Of a DNA stretch of 16,489 nucleotides, positions 6,474-14,223 are shown piece after piece. Position 1 is the first letter of the stretch; each line of letters begins with the position of its first letter. A program made the position numbers and the translations under genes. The stretch lies in assembly GCA_003506895.1 (NCBI GenBank), contig DNXO01000159.1, forward strand, positions 1 to 16,489. Reading direction: 5' to 3'. The notes below the pieces were generated by a model that was not told the origin of the DNA, ran no database searches, and saw only the letters and a program-made list of their open reading frames with translations. Source of the DNA: Acetobacteraceae bacterium. Lineage in GTDB: Bacteria > Pseudomonadota > Alphaproteobacteria > Acetobacterales > Acetobacteraceae.

Positions 6474-6956
6474 CTAGAACGGCACCCCAGCCAGATTCCG
6501 GCTGGTGCGGATCGTCTGCAACGTCTGCACCCGGCTGACAGTCGGCAAACCGGTCAGCTTCTGGGTCAACTGGTTCTCGTGCGCCGTGTCACGCGCCACC
6601 AGCTTCAGCAGAAAATCGCCGCCACCGCGAATCATGTGGCACTCCCGAACTTCGGCCCAGCTGCCGACCGTCTGCTCGAACGCCGAAAGCACCGCCTCTT
6701 TCTGGCTGTCCAGTCCGACGATGGCGAAGAACGTGATCTCCCACCCCAGCATCTGAGGGTCGGTATCGGCGTGGTAGCCACGGATCACCCCAGCCTCTTC
6801 CAATGCACGGACGCGGCGCAGGCAAGGTGGCGCCGAGATACCGGCCCGCTTCGACAAATCGACATTGGTCATCCGGCCGTCGTCCTGCAGCGCGGCAAGA
6901 ATTCGGCGGTCGATGGCGTCCAGCCCGACGGGCGTATCTGAATGGGGCGGCTTCAT
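6474..6956 (-). CDS. Lrp/AsnC family transcriptional regulator
   Basis: 160-aa regulator of the feast/famine family, which responds to amino acids and usually works as an octamer. The N-terminal winged HTH (LDAIDRRILAALQDDGRMTN at 12-31, then LSKRAGISAPPCLRRVRALEEAGVIRGY) is followed by the RAM ligand-binding domain (about 72-150) with the usual RECHMIRGGGDFLLKLVARD block at 104-123. I start at ATG 6956 because this gives the family's standard length. The ORF is open further upstream to 7301, but that extension has no family similarity and runs over the start of the penicillin acylase. It is divergent from the penicillin acylase operon with 190 bp between starts, a layout typical of a regulator controlling its neighbour. 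It ends 10 bp past the stop of the broken transporter gene, tail to tail. Confidence 0.92.
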   Translation of the reverse strand: MKPPHSDTPVGLDAIDRRILAALQDDGRMTNVDLSKRAGISAPPCLRRVRALEEAGVIRGYHADTDPQMLGWEITFFAIVGLDSQKEAVLSAFEQTVGSWAEVRECHMIRGGGDFLLKLVARDTAHENQLTQKLTGLPTVSRVQTLQTIRTSRNLAGVPF

Positions 6957-7146
6957 GACTTTTTTGAACAGACGTTTCCTGGCCGCGACGAGGCCAACAA
7001 TCTTATTGCGTACAGCGTGCCCCGCAAGGTGTAAACTTTCATCATTCGTCAATATCTTCGACCTATCCCCGGGTTTCCGCGAACCCGGCGGGATTTCGCC
7101 ATTTCGGCCCTTTCCAGCCTGCCTCCCGGCGCTCACCTTGCATCGC
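6957..7146. promoter_or_regulatory. Divergent promoter region between the lrp-like gene and penicillin acylase
   Basis: 190 bp between divergent starts. A 7-bp hairpin CCGGGTT-(6 nt)-AACCCGG spans 7069-7088. A split inverted repeat TTGCG (7006-7010) / CGCAA (7023-7027) lies nearer the regulator. For the acylase direction, TTGCGT (7006) and TGTAAA (7030) are 18 bp apart. For the regulator direction the complementary strand reads TTGCGG, 16 bp, TAAGAT over the same bases. These are weak sigma-70-like matches judged by eye. The 7069-7088 hairpin would fall in the acylase leader. No strong Shine-Dalgarno precedes ATG 7147. Confidence 0.35.
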
Positions 7147-9447
7147 ATGATCCCCTTCCTTCGCAAACTGGCCCGCACGTTCGCGGCGATCGGCGTGCTC
7201 GTGCTGCTGCTGATCGCGACGGCGACCGGACTGATCTGGCTGACGCTTCCCGGAGGCCAACAAACCGCCACGCTGCCCGGCCTCTCCGGTCCCATCGACA
7301 TTACCTACGACGCCGATTGGGTGCCCCGTATCCACGCCGAATCCGACACCGATGCGGCGGCGGCGCTGGGCTTCGTTCATGCCCGCGACCGCATGTTTCA
7401 GTTGGAGCTGATGCGCCGATCGGCATCGGGCCGGCTGTCAGAGATCGTTGGGCCGGCGACGCTGCCGATGGATCGGATGATCCGCACGCTGGGCCTGCGC
7501 CGGCACGCCGTGGAAGACTTCGCGACGCTTCCCGCCGAAACCCGCGATCTGCTGGAGGCCTACGCCCGCGGCGTGAACGCCTGGATCGATCTCAAAGGCC
7601 GGTTCGCCGCCCCGGAATTCCTGCTGCTCGGCGCGCCGGACCGCTGGGAGCCAACCGACAGCCTGCTCTGGGCGAAAACGATGGGGCTTTGGTTGTCGAT
7701 GAACTGGCGTCAGGAACTCGCCCGTCAGGCGTTGGCCGGCCATGTGCCGGCGTCGCTGATCCAGCAGCTTTGGCCGGCCGAATCCGGCGTGGCCGCCCCG
7801 GAGGCGATGGCCCCGCTGCCGACGCGATTCGCCTCGGCGGCGGAGCGCCTGGCTGGCGTGCTGCCTGCCTTTCCGGAGCCGTTCACGATGCCGCGAAGCG
7901 CATCGAACGCCTGGGCCGTTGACGGTAGCCATACCGCCACCGGGGCACCGATGCTGGCCGGCGATCCGCATTTGTCGTTCGGCTTTCCAGGCATCTGGTA
8001 TCTCGCGCGCATCGACACGCCAGGGCATGTGCTGGCGGGTGCGACCGCGCCGGGCGTGCCGTTCCTGGTGCTGGGCCGCAACGAAAAGATCGCCTGGACC
8101 TTCACCACCACCGGGGCGGACGTGCAGGACCTCTTCGTGGAGACACCGGCCGGACCGGGCCAGTATCAGACGCCGGATGGTCCGAAGCCGTTCGCGGTTC
8201 GCGAGGAACGCATCAAGGTCCGCGGCCAGGACGACGTTGTGCTGACCGTCCGGGAAACCCGCCACGGGCCGGTGATCAGCGACCTGGACCACCCCGACGG
8301 CCCGATCATGGCGGTCGCGATGGCCAACCTTCAGCCCAACGATACGGCGGCGGCCGGCCTGCGGGCGTTGAACCATGCGCGGACGGTTCAGGAGGCGGGT
8401 GCGGCGGCCGAGAAGATCAGTTCGCCGATTCAGACCCTGCTGGTCGCCGACCCAAAAACGATCGGCCTGTTCGTCACCGGCCAGGTGCCGATCCGCAAAG
8501 CCGGAGACGGGTCCATGCCAGTCCCCGGCGATGGATCGCATGACTGGATCGGCTGGGCCGATGGCGCGCGGTTGCCCCACAGCGTGTCCCCCGCCAGCGG
8601 CCGGCTGGTCAACGCGAACGAGCCGGTATGGGCACCCGATTTCCCCGTCTTCATGGGGCGCGACACCTTCGGCCCCTGGCGGGCGAATCGCATCCGGGCG
8701 ATTCTCGCGACCTCCGATCGTCATACCCTTGCCGACTTCGCCGCCATGCAAACCGACCTGGTGGACAGCTTCGCGCGCCAGGTGCTGCCGATCCTGTTGG
8801 CGGTGCCCGGAGCATCGGAAAAGGCGATCAGCGTGCTCCGCGACTGGGATGGCACGGCGACGATGGCCTCGCCGGCGCCGCTGATCTTCAACGCCTGGAT
8901 GGACGCATTCCACGACGCCGTCCTTCATCACGCGGGACTGACGAAGGGTCTCGGCGCACCGATGTCTGATTTCGTGGCGTCGGCTCTTACCCCGGCGGGG
9001 GCGCATTGGTGCGATGGCGACTGCAAGCCATTGCTGCGCGATTCCCTTGCGGACGCCATGCGAAGCCTGAGCACCCGGTTCGGCGACGATCCCTTAACTT
9101 GGCGTTGGGGTGCGGCACATCAGACCGTGTTCGCCCACCCGATCCTGCGGATGATTCCCATCCTGGGGCCGTTCACCACGATCAGCATTCCAAGCCCGGG
9201 CGACGACGATACCCTTGATCGCGGCGGCACCAGCACGACGTTTCAATCGGTGCATGGGGCTTCGTATCGCGGTGTCTACGATCTCGGCGATCTGGACCGC
9301 AGCCTGTTCATCATGACCCCCGGACAATCGGGTAATCCGTTCAGCAGCCATGCAAGAGATTTTGCCATCCGCTGGCGCGACGGTGCTACGATCACGCTGG
9401 GGCCGACGGCGGCCCAAATCACCGGGACGGTTCGGCTGACACCATGA
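7147..9447 (+). CDS. Penicillin acylase family protein (Ntn hydrolase)
   Basis: 766-aa N-terminal-nucleophile hydrolase of the penicillin G acylase/acyl-homoserine lactone acylase superfamily. Such precursors are exported and cut themselves into alpha and beta chains. A membrane-spanning or signal-anchor segment lies at about 12-33. The alpha-chain blocks DADWVPRIHAES (55-66) and AALGFVHARDRMFQLELMRR (72-91) follow. The predicted autocleavage site precedes Ser253 in SASNAWAVDG; this Ser would be the beta-chain nucleophile. LAGDPHLSF and VPGVPF-like substrate-pocket blocks come after, and an NANEPVWAPDF block lies further on. The reading frame is open from 6865, but the upstream part overlaps the divergent regulator and lacks similarity, so ATG 7147 with its adjacent hydrophobic leader is the better start. 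The stop overlaps the RDD gene by ATGA. Substrate is unknown: beta-lactams, N-acyl amines or homoserine lactones are all possible. Confidence 0.9.
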   Translation: MIPFLRKLARTFAAIGVLVLLLIATATGLIWLTLPGGQQTATLPGLSGPIDITYDADWVPRIHAESDTDAAAALGFVHARDRMFQLELMRRSASGRLSEIVGPATLPMDRMIRTLGLRRHAVEDFATLPAETRDLLEAYARGVNAWIDLKGRFAAPEFLLLGAPDRWEPTDSLLWAKTMGLWLSMNWRQELARQALAGHVPASLIQQLWPAESGVAAPEAMAPLPTRFASAAERLAGVLPAFPEPFTMPRSASNAWAVDGSHTATGAPMLAGDPHLSFGFPGIWYLARIDTPGHVLAGATAPGVPFLVLGRNEKIAWTFTTTGADVQDLFVETPAGPGQYQTPDGPKPFAVREERIKVRGQDDVVLTVRETRHGPVISDLDHPDGPIMAVAMANLQPNDTAAAGLRALNHARTVQEAGAAAEKISSPIQTLLVADPKTIGLFVTGQVPIRKAGDGSMPVPGDGSHDWIGWADGARLPHSVSPASGRLVNANEPVWAPDFPVFMGRDTFGPWRANRIRAILATSDRHTLADFAAMQTDLVDSFARQVLPILLAVPGASEKAISVLRDWDGTATMASPAPLIFNAWMDAFHDAVLHHAGLTKGLGAPMSDFVASALTPAGAHWCDGDCKPLLRDSLADAMRSLSTRFGDDPLTWRWGAAHQTVFAHPILRMIPILGPFTTISIPSPGDDDTLDRGGTSTTFQSVHGASYRGVYDLGDLDRSLFIMTPGQSGNPFSSHARDFAIRWRDGATITLGPTAAQITGTVRLTP

Positions 9448-9941
9448 GCTACGGCACCCCCTACTTAGACGACGACTTCCTGACCGGCGGTGTCTTGTCC
9501 CGCCGCTGCTTTGGCTGGCTGATCGATGTTGTTCTCATCGCCGTGCTGATCTGGGTCCTGTGGTGGATCCTGGTGATGTTCGGTCTGTTGACCTTCGGCC
9601 TGGGTTTCGGCGCCGTCAGCATCCTGCCCTGGGTGCCGTTCCTCTATCAGTTCCTCTCGCTTCTGGGCGCCGCCAGCGCGACTCCCGGACAGCGGATGAT
9701 GGGGCTGGCGGTGCGCCGGAACGATGACCTCGGCCCGCCGACGGTGTTGCAGGCCCTGGTGTTCGTTCTGGTGTTCTACGTGACGATGGCCACCTCCGGA
9801 CTGCTGTTGGTGGTCGCATTCTTCACCATCCGTCATCGCGCCCTTCACGACCTGCTCAGCGGCTTGGTCGTCGTGCGGGTCGAGGCGTTGACCGCGGCCG
9901 GCGGAGGCTGGAACATGCAAGGCGGAACCTCCGTCCCGTGA
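9444..9941 (+). CDS. RDD family membrane protein
   Basis: 165-aa protein with the RDD domain, named for one Arg and two Asp residues in its membrane helices; some members are linked to transport or membrane stability. Seen: SRRCFGWLIDVVLI at 19-32 with the conserved Arg and Asp in the first helix, a second helix (about 40-60), the TPGQRMMGLAVRR loop typical of the family, a third helix (about 105-130) and HRALHDLLSGLVVVR near the C-terminus. It starts in an ATGA overlap with the penicillin acylase stop, so it is translationally coupled to it, and the arginyltransferase follows after 10 bp. The C-terminal 15 residues are Gly-rich and not conserved. The family is clear, its activity is not. Confidence 0.88.
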   Translation: MSYGTPYLDDDFLTGGVLSRRCFGWLIDVVLIAVLIWVLWWILVMFGLLTFGLGFGAVSILPWVPFLYQFLSLLGAASATPGQRMMGLAVRRNDDLGPPTVLQALVFVLVFYVTMATSGLLLVVAFFTIRHRALHDLLSGLVVVRVEALTAAGGGWNMQGGTSVP

Positions 9942-9951
9942 CCCTTCCGCC

Positions 9952-10731
9952 ATGACAATGTACAAGCCGCCGCGCCGGCCGCAGTTCTTTTACACCACCG
10001 CGCCCCTGCCCTGCCCTTATCTGGCGGGCCGGACAGAGCGAAAGGTGGTGACCGAAATCGCCGGGCCGGAGGCGGATGCGCTGCACGACAGGCTGTCCAG
10101 GGCCGGTTTCCGTCGCAGCCATAACATCGCCTATGCGCCGGTGTGCCCATCCTGCCAGGCCTGCGTGCCGATCCGGATTCCCGTGGACCGGTTCCAGCCC
10201 GACCGCACGCTGCGCAAGATCGCCAAGGCCAACGCCGGACTGGAAGGCTACCGCGTCCCCGCTCGGGCGAGCGCCGAACAATTCCAGTTGTTCCAGCGCT
10301 ACCAGCAGGTGCGCCACGGCGACGGCGATATGGCCAGCATGAGCTTCTACGACTATCGCGCCATGGTCGAAGACACGCCGATCGAGACCTTCATGATCGA
10401 GTTCCGCGATGAGCAGGACCGGTTGATGTGCGCCTGCCTGACCGACCAGTTAGGTGATGGCCTGTCCGCGGTTTACAGCTTTTTCGCCCCCGGGGTGGAG
10501 AAGCGATCCCTGGGCACCTATGCCGTGCTTTGGCTGATCGAGCGCGCCCGATCGCTGGGATTGCCTTACGTCTATCTCGGCTATTGGGTGCCGGAGAGCC
10601 GCAAGATGGCCTACAAGGCCCGCTTCAAGCCCAGCGAAATTCTGGTCAACGGCGTCTGGCGGGTGCTGACCGATACCGAAATCGCCACGGATGGCGCCGA
10701 AGTCGCGATGGTGACGGAGTCGGCGGGTTGA
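9952..10731 (+). CDS. bpt: Arginyltransferase / Leu-D,E-transferase (N-end rule)
   Basis: 259-aa bacterial protein transferase of the ATE/Bpt family, annotated aspartate/glutamate leucyltransferase. It moves an aminoacyl group (Leu in characterised Bpt) from tRNA to proteins with N-terminal Asp or Glu, creating a degron for ClpS/ClpAP. Visible: FFYTTAPLPCPYLAGRTERK (12-31), a FRRSHNIAYAPVCPSCQACVP block (53-73) with Cys65, 68 and 71 plus Cys21, SFYDYRAMVEDTP in the middle, VYSFFAPGVEKRSLGTYAVL, and the final YLGYWVPESRKMAYKARF block. Length and order match the family. Start is ATG 9952, 10 bp after the RDD stop; ATG 9958 is an alternative. RDD followed by bpt is a common alphaproteobacterial pairing. 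No clpS or clpA is in the window. Confidence 0.95.
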   Translation: MTMYKPPRRPQFFYTTAPLPCPYLAGRTERKVVTEIAGPEADALHDRLSRAGFRRSHNIAYAPVCPSCQACVPIRIPVDRFQPDRTLRKIAKANAGLEGYRVPARASAEQFQLFQRYQQVRHGDGDMASMSFYDYRAMVEDTPIETFMIEFRDEQDRLMCACLTDQLGDGLSAVYSFFAPGVEKRSLGTYAVLWLIERARSLGLPYVYLGYWVPESRKMAYKARFKPSEILVNGVWRVLTDTEIATDGAEVAMVTESAG

Positions 10732-10759
10732 TCCGTTCGGCTTGCGGGACCTAGCGATC

Positions 10760-11404
10760 ATGACATCCAGCACCGGGCCCGACCCCGATTGGCTGATCTG
10801 GGCGCGCGAAATCCAGGCCATCGCGCAGACTGGTCTTGCCTTCAGCAAAGACCCGTATGACCTCGATCGCTTCAAAGCCCTGGGCCGGCTTGCCGCGAGG
10901 ATCATGGCAGACCACACCAGCGCGGACCTGAGCCGCATCGAAACCTTGTTCGAGGGCGAAACCGGCTACGCGACCCCGAAACTGGGCGTTCGCGGCGCCG
11001 TCTTCGATACCGCTGGCCGCATCCTGATGGTCCGCGAGGTCGTGGACGGCCACCGCTGGACGCTGCCCGGCGGGTGGGCCGACGTGAACCAAACCCCTGC
11101 CGAATCCGTGGTTCGGGAGGTGTTCGAGGAATCTGGCTACCGCGTCCGTCCGGTCAAACTCGCCGCCGTTTGGGATCGGGCGCGACATGCCCATCCGCCG
11201 ATGGCCTTTTCCGTCGCGCGGATGTTTTTCATCTGCGCGCTGGAAGGCGGGGAACCGGCGACCAGCCTGGAAACCAGCGAGATTGGCTGGTTCGCGGAAG
11301 CGGACATTCCGTCCGACCTGTCGGTTCGCCGAACGCACCCGCACCACATCCAGCGCATGTTCGCGCATTGGCGGGACCCGGCGCTTTCGACCGAGTTCGA
11401 CTGA
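10760..11404 (+). CDS. Nudix hydrolase with N-terminal NUDIX_N-type domain
   Basis: 214-aa phosphohydrolase that would cleave a nucleoside diphosphate linked to another group; relatives hydrolyse ADP-ribose or similar. The first 70 residues form the helical extension typical of the NUDIX_N group (WLIWAREIQAIAQTGLAFSK at 11-30, then DRFKALGRLAARIMADH). The Nudix box is at 105-127: G105, R119, E120, E123, E124 and G126 match GX5EX7REUXEEXGU, but the first Glu is Gln111. The metal-binding REVFEESGY core is intact, so activity is likely. I chose ATG 10760; a TTG at 10742 could add six residues, but GCGGGA lies at a better distance from the ATG. The gene is the last of the + operon with the acylase, RDD and bpt, and ends 21 bp from the convergent lipoprotein gene. 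Confidence 0.9.
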   Translation: MTSSTGPDPDWLIWAREIQAIAQTGLAFSKDPYDLDRFKALGRLAARIMADHTSADLSRIETLFEGETGYATPKLGVRGAVFDTAGRILMVREVVDGHRWTLPGGWADVNQTPAESVVREVFEESGYRVRPVKLAAVWDRARHAHPPMAFSVARMFFICALEGGEPATSLETSEIGWFAEADIPSDLSVRRTHPHHIQRMFAHWRDPALSTEFD

Positions 11405-11425
11405 AACGCCCGCGAGAACAGCCGC

Positions 11426-12328
11426 CTACTTCGCCGACTGCCTTTCCGCATTCGGGTCATGCCCGGCCTGCCGCAGGATCACGTCGTTCACCCCGTTCGA
11501 CGCCTCGGTGGCAACCACCACCGCCACGTCGCCCCAGTATTTGCTGAGTGTCCCAGCGGGAATTTCGTTCAACTGAACGACCCGTCCCCGCTCATCGCCG
11601 GATGGCGTCTTGACGATCCACTGGATCTCAACCCGCTCCTGATGCTTAGGGATCGGCACGACCTTCACTTCGCCCTGCACCACAAAATCCGCACCGGTCG
11701 GCGTCGTCAGCACCACCGGCCCCAACACCGCCAGCCTGGCGCGCAACTGCTGTGTCAGCGTCACATTGCCGTCGCCGGGGGCGCCTGTAACCTCGGGCAC
11801 CTCAACCTTCGCCGCCCGATTATACAGGCTGCCCGGATCGGCCTTGTCATGGGCCACGCGGATGCTGGTCAGCACGGCACCGATCCGTGGACCGGCCTCG
11901 GCCGCGACCTGCTTCAGCAGTGCCTGATCGGCATGTGCCCAGGTGTTCAAGGGAATCTGCTCGCCTTGCGCGACTCCCTCTTCCTTGCCCTCGGGGTTTT
12001 GAATGCTGAACAGTGGCGTCACGAAGTCACCTTTGTGCTCCGCCCGCGTGATCAGGCGCCAGTCGTCCTTTTCCGGGCTTCGGACCATCGCCGGCACCTC
12101 GGTCGCCTGCAGAGCCAGGGCGATCTGCTTGGCCAGTTCCTGGTTGGCGGCATCGGGCAACAACGTATCCGAACCCGGAGGCACGGCCAGCCGCGGCGAC
12201 AGAGGTTGAGCGAGCCTGCGGGCGGTCGCGCCGGGATTGCCCATAAATGGCTCCGGCAGGTCGCCGCAGGCGGAAAGGGTGAGGCAAAGAAAGGGTATCG
12301 TGGCCCAACGGCCGAAACGGGCGATCAT
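11426..12328 (-). CDS. Putative lipoprotein of unknown function
   Basis: 300-aa exported protein that I do not recognise as a named family. The signal sequence is a short basic start, a hydrophobic core (about 8-18) and the lipobox LSAC with Cys21 as the lipidated residue. The mature part has LPEPFMGNPGATARRLAQPL, then a mixed alpha/beta region with TLTQQLRARLAVLG, DFVVQGEVKVVPI, RVEIQWIVKTPSGDERGRVV and GVNDVIL near the end. No catalytic motif stands out. It reads like a periplasmic outer-membrane-anchored protein. ATG 12328 is used because it places the lipobox at residue 21; an upstream ATG at 12385 would give an over-long n-region. It follows pgeF on the same strand with a gap of 70 bp to ATG 12328, or 13 bp to the upstream ATG, so the two are probably co-transcribed. 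Confidence 0.8.
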   Translation of the reverse strand: MIARFGRWATIPFLCLTLSACGDLPEPFMGNPGATARRLAQPLSPRLAVPPGSDTLLPDAANQELAKQIALALQATEVPAMVRSPEKDDWRLITRAEHKGDFVTPLFSIQNPEGKEEGVAQGEQIPLNTWAHADQALLKQVAAEAGPRIGAVLTSIRVAHDKADPGSLYNRAAKVEVPEVTGAPGDGNVTLTQQLRARLAVLGPVVLTTPTGADFVVQGEVKVVPIPKHQERVEIQWIVKTPSGDERGRVVQLNEIPAGTLSKYWGDVAVVVATEASNGVNDVILRQAGHDPNAERQSAK

Positions 12329-12398
12329 CCGGCGGGTTGAAGCAGATGCAGCGCGGCACCGAAAGGGGGGGGTGGGCGCGATCATTCCGTAGCGCCGG

Positions 12399-13160
12399 TC
12401 ACGCCAGCCTGATGACCGAGATCTGATGCCCGATCGGACCCGCCTTCGCCAGCGTGCGCCTGCGATGACTGAAAAACCGGTCCTCCTCGGCCAGGGTATC
12501 GACGCCGGTCACGATGACGTGGCCAACGCCGGCCGCGCGCAAGCGGGCGGCGCAATAGCCGGAAAGGTCGAACTGCCAGCGATCTTCCCGCTGGCCGGGG
12601 GCAAAGAAGCCCGCGTCGGCGGCGGATCGCGCCAGCACCTCGTCGCGCAGATCGGGGCCGACTTCGTATGACGCCTGTGCGATGCACGGGCCGACGGCCG
12701 CGGAGATATCCCCGGGAGCGGCGCCCAGCGCGGCCATCGCCGCCAGGGTTGCTTCCAGCACACCGGCCACCGCGCCGCGCCACCCCGCGTGCGCGGCTCC
12801 GGCGACGGTGCCGCCGGAAGCCGCGAACAGAACCGGCGCGCAATCGGCGGTGACGATACCCAGTGCCAGCCCACGCCGAGCGGTGACCATGGCATCGGCT
12901 TTCTCGCCCTGGCCGGGCGCCCAAGGCTCCGTCACCGTCACCACCCGTGTGCCATGGACCTGGGTCAGCCCCACCAACGCCGAGGGTTCCACGCCGAGCG
13001 AACGAGCGACACGAGCCCGGTTTTCACGCACCGCTTCCGGGTCATCCGGACTGGAGACACTACAGTTCAGGCTGGCGAACGCCCCCGAGGAAACACCCCC
13101 ACGCCGGGTAAAAAATCCATGTGGCGCCTTGATCGGCTCCGCTGTCAGGGCTTCCGCCAT
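12399..13160 (-). CDS. pgeF: Peptidoglycan editing factor PgeF (YfiH/laccase-domain)
   Basis: 253-aa protein of the multi-copper-polyphenol-oxidoreductase/YfiH fold. PgeF in E. coli removes misincorporated serine from UDP-MurNAc precursors; other members have purine nucleoside phosphorylase activity. The zinc ligands are present at His69 (LTQVHGTRV), Cys107 (VTADCAPVLF) and His124 (AAHAGWRGAV). GFFTRRGGVSSGAFASLN at 15-32, GPCIAQASYEVG and DRFFSHRRR near the C-terminus complete the pattern. Length is normal. The gene is divergent from dgoK with 178 bp between starts, and is followed by the lipoprotein gene. ATG 13160 is the only sensible start. Confidence 0.94.
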   Translation of the reverse strand: MAEALTAEPIKAPHGFFTRRGGVSSGAFASLNCSVSSPDDPEAVRENRARVARSLGVEPSALVGLTQVHGTRVVTVTEPWAPGQGEKADAMVTARRGLALGIVTADCAPVLFAASGGTVAGAAHAGWRGAVAGVLEATLAAMAALGAAPGDISAAVGPCIAQASYEVGPDLRDEVLARSAADAGFFAPGQREDRWQFDLSGYCAARLRAAGVGHVIVTGVDTLAEEDRFFSHRRRTLAKAGPIGHQISVIRLA

Positions 13161-13338
13161 CGTGGATGGACTCCATCAGGAAAGGTGACTTCGGTGTGGG
13201 GCAATGTGCGGCGACGGGTCAACTGGTGTTATACCGCCCATTCACCGGCGTCATCGGCCGGCCGTCGGCGCCACCCGCCAAGGCGGGGATGGGTCGTCCG
13301 GGCAGGCCGGGCCATGACGAAAGGTTGGGAGGACACCG

Positions 13339-14223
13339 ATGATCGGGATCGATTGGGGCACAACCAGTTTTCGCGCCTTCCGCATTGGGCGCGACGGGGC
13401 CATCCGCGACCGGCGTGCCGCCGCCAAGGGCATCCTGAATGTGCCCGACGGCAGGTTTGGCGAAACGCTGCGAGAAGAGATCGGCCCCTGGCTGGCCGCT
13501 GGCGAGGACCGCGTCTTGCTGTCCGGCATGATCGGAAGCCGCCAGGGCTGGAAAGAGGCCCCTTATCTGCCCTGCCCGGCCGGCGCCGCCGAAATCGCTG
13601 GTAGCCTGGTCGATATCGGCTTCGACTGGGCCAAGGTGAAGTTGGTTCCCGGCCTGTCCGGACTGGACCATTCCGGCGTCGCCGAAGTCATGCGAGGCGA
13701 GGAAACCCAGGTGCTGGGCATCCCCACCCTGCTACGTGACGGCGGCATTGCCTGCTTGCCGGGCACCCACTCCAAATGGGTGCGAGTCGCGGGCGGGCGC
13801 ATAGCCAGTTTCACCACCCACATGACCGGGGAGGCCTTCGCCGCCCTGCGCGGCCACACCATCCTGGGCCGGATGATGCGTGACGGCCCTTCCGATGGCG
13901 CCGCCTTCGAAGCCGGTGTCGCTCGGTCGGCGGACCCGGGAGGGCTGCTGCATCATCTCTTCGGCGTGCGTGCCCTGGCGCTGGCCGAGCGGCTGAAGGA
14001 GCAGGAAGGCCCGGCTTATTTGTCGGGCATACTGATCGGGCATGAAGTCCGGGCAGCCCTGGCACAGGCCGAGGGCGCGGTGGTGCAGGTGATCGGCGCG
14101 CCCGATCTGACCGCCTCGTATGCCAAGGCCATCGCCGCCTGCGGCGGCTATGCCGAACGCCACGACGGCGAAGCGGCCGCGCGCGGTTTGGCCTTGATCG
14201 CGGAGCACGCCCAATGGACCTGA
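13339..14223 (+). CDS. dgoK: 2-dehydro-3-deoxygalactonokinase
   Basis: 294-aa sugar-acid kinase that phosphorylates 2-dehydro-3-deoxy-D-galactonate at C6, the second-last step of the De Ley-Doudoroff galactonate route. Family landmarks are IGIDWGTTSFRAF at 2-14 (ATP phosphate loop), VLLSGMIGSRQGW at 59-71, ACLPGTHSKWV at 138-148 and HMTGEAFA at 161-168, and the length is typical. A strong GGGAGGA Shine-Dalgarno lies about 6 nt before ATG 13339. The last 10 bases overlap the aldolase gene, so the two are translated together. No galactonate dehydratase (dgoD), dehydrogenase, transporter or GntR-type regulator lies in the window, so the upstream steps must come from elsewhere. Confidence 0.94.
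   Translation: MIGIDWGTTSFRAFRIGRDGAIRDRRAAAKGILNVPDGRFGETLREEIGPWLAAGEDRVLLSGMIGSRQGWKEAPYLPCPAGAAEIAGSLVDIGFDWAKVKLVPGLSGLDHSGVAEVMRGEETQVLGIPTLLRDGGIACLPGTHSKWVRVAGGRIASFTTHMTGEAFAALRGHTILGRMMRDGPSDGAAFEAGVARSADPGGLLHHLFGVRALALAERLKEQEGPAYLSGILIGHEVRAALAQAEGAVVQVIGAPDLTASYAKAIAACGGYAERHDGEAAARGLALIAEHAQWT

Noticed and set aside
6227..6538. 103-codon + strand open frame taken as a small intact gene
   Set aside because: Its first part is a substrate-binding-protein fragment, but after about 6350 the true continuation is in another frame, so the ORF is a product of gene decay.
7438..9006. 522-codon minus-strand open frame opposite the penicillin acylase
   Set aside because: It is the mirror of a gene with clear catalytic motifs. 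Its translation is Arg/Gly/His/Gln-rich without domain features, as expected from antisense frames in high-GC DNA.
11459..12340. 293-codon + strand open frame opposite the lipoprotein gene
   Set aside because: The minus-strand reading has a signal peptide and lipobox; the + reading is His/Arg/Gln-rich with no recognisable block.
12789..13604. 271-codon + strand open frame across pgeF and the start of dgoK
   Set aside because: It runs opposite pgeF and out of frame through dgoK, both of which have firm family motifs.
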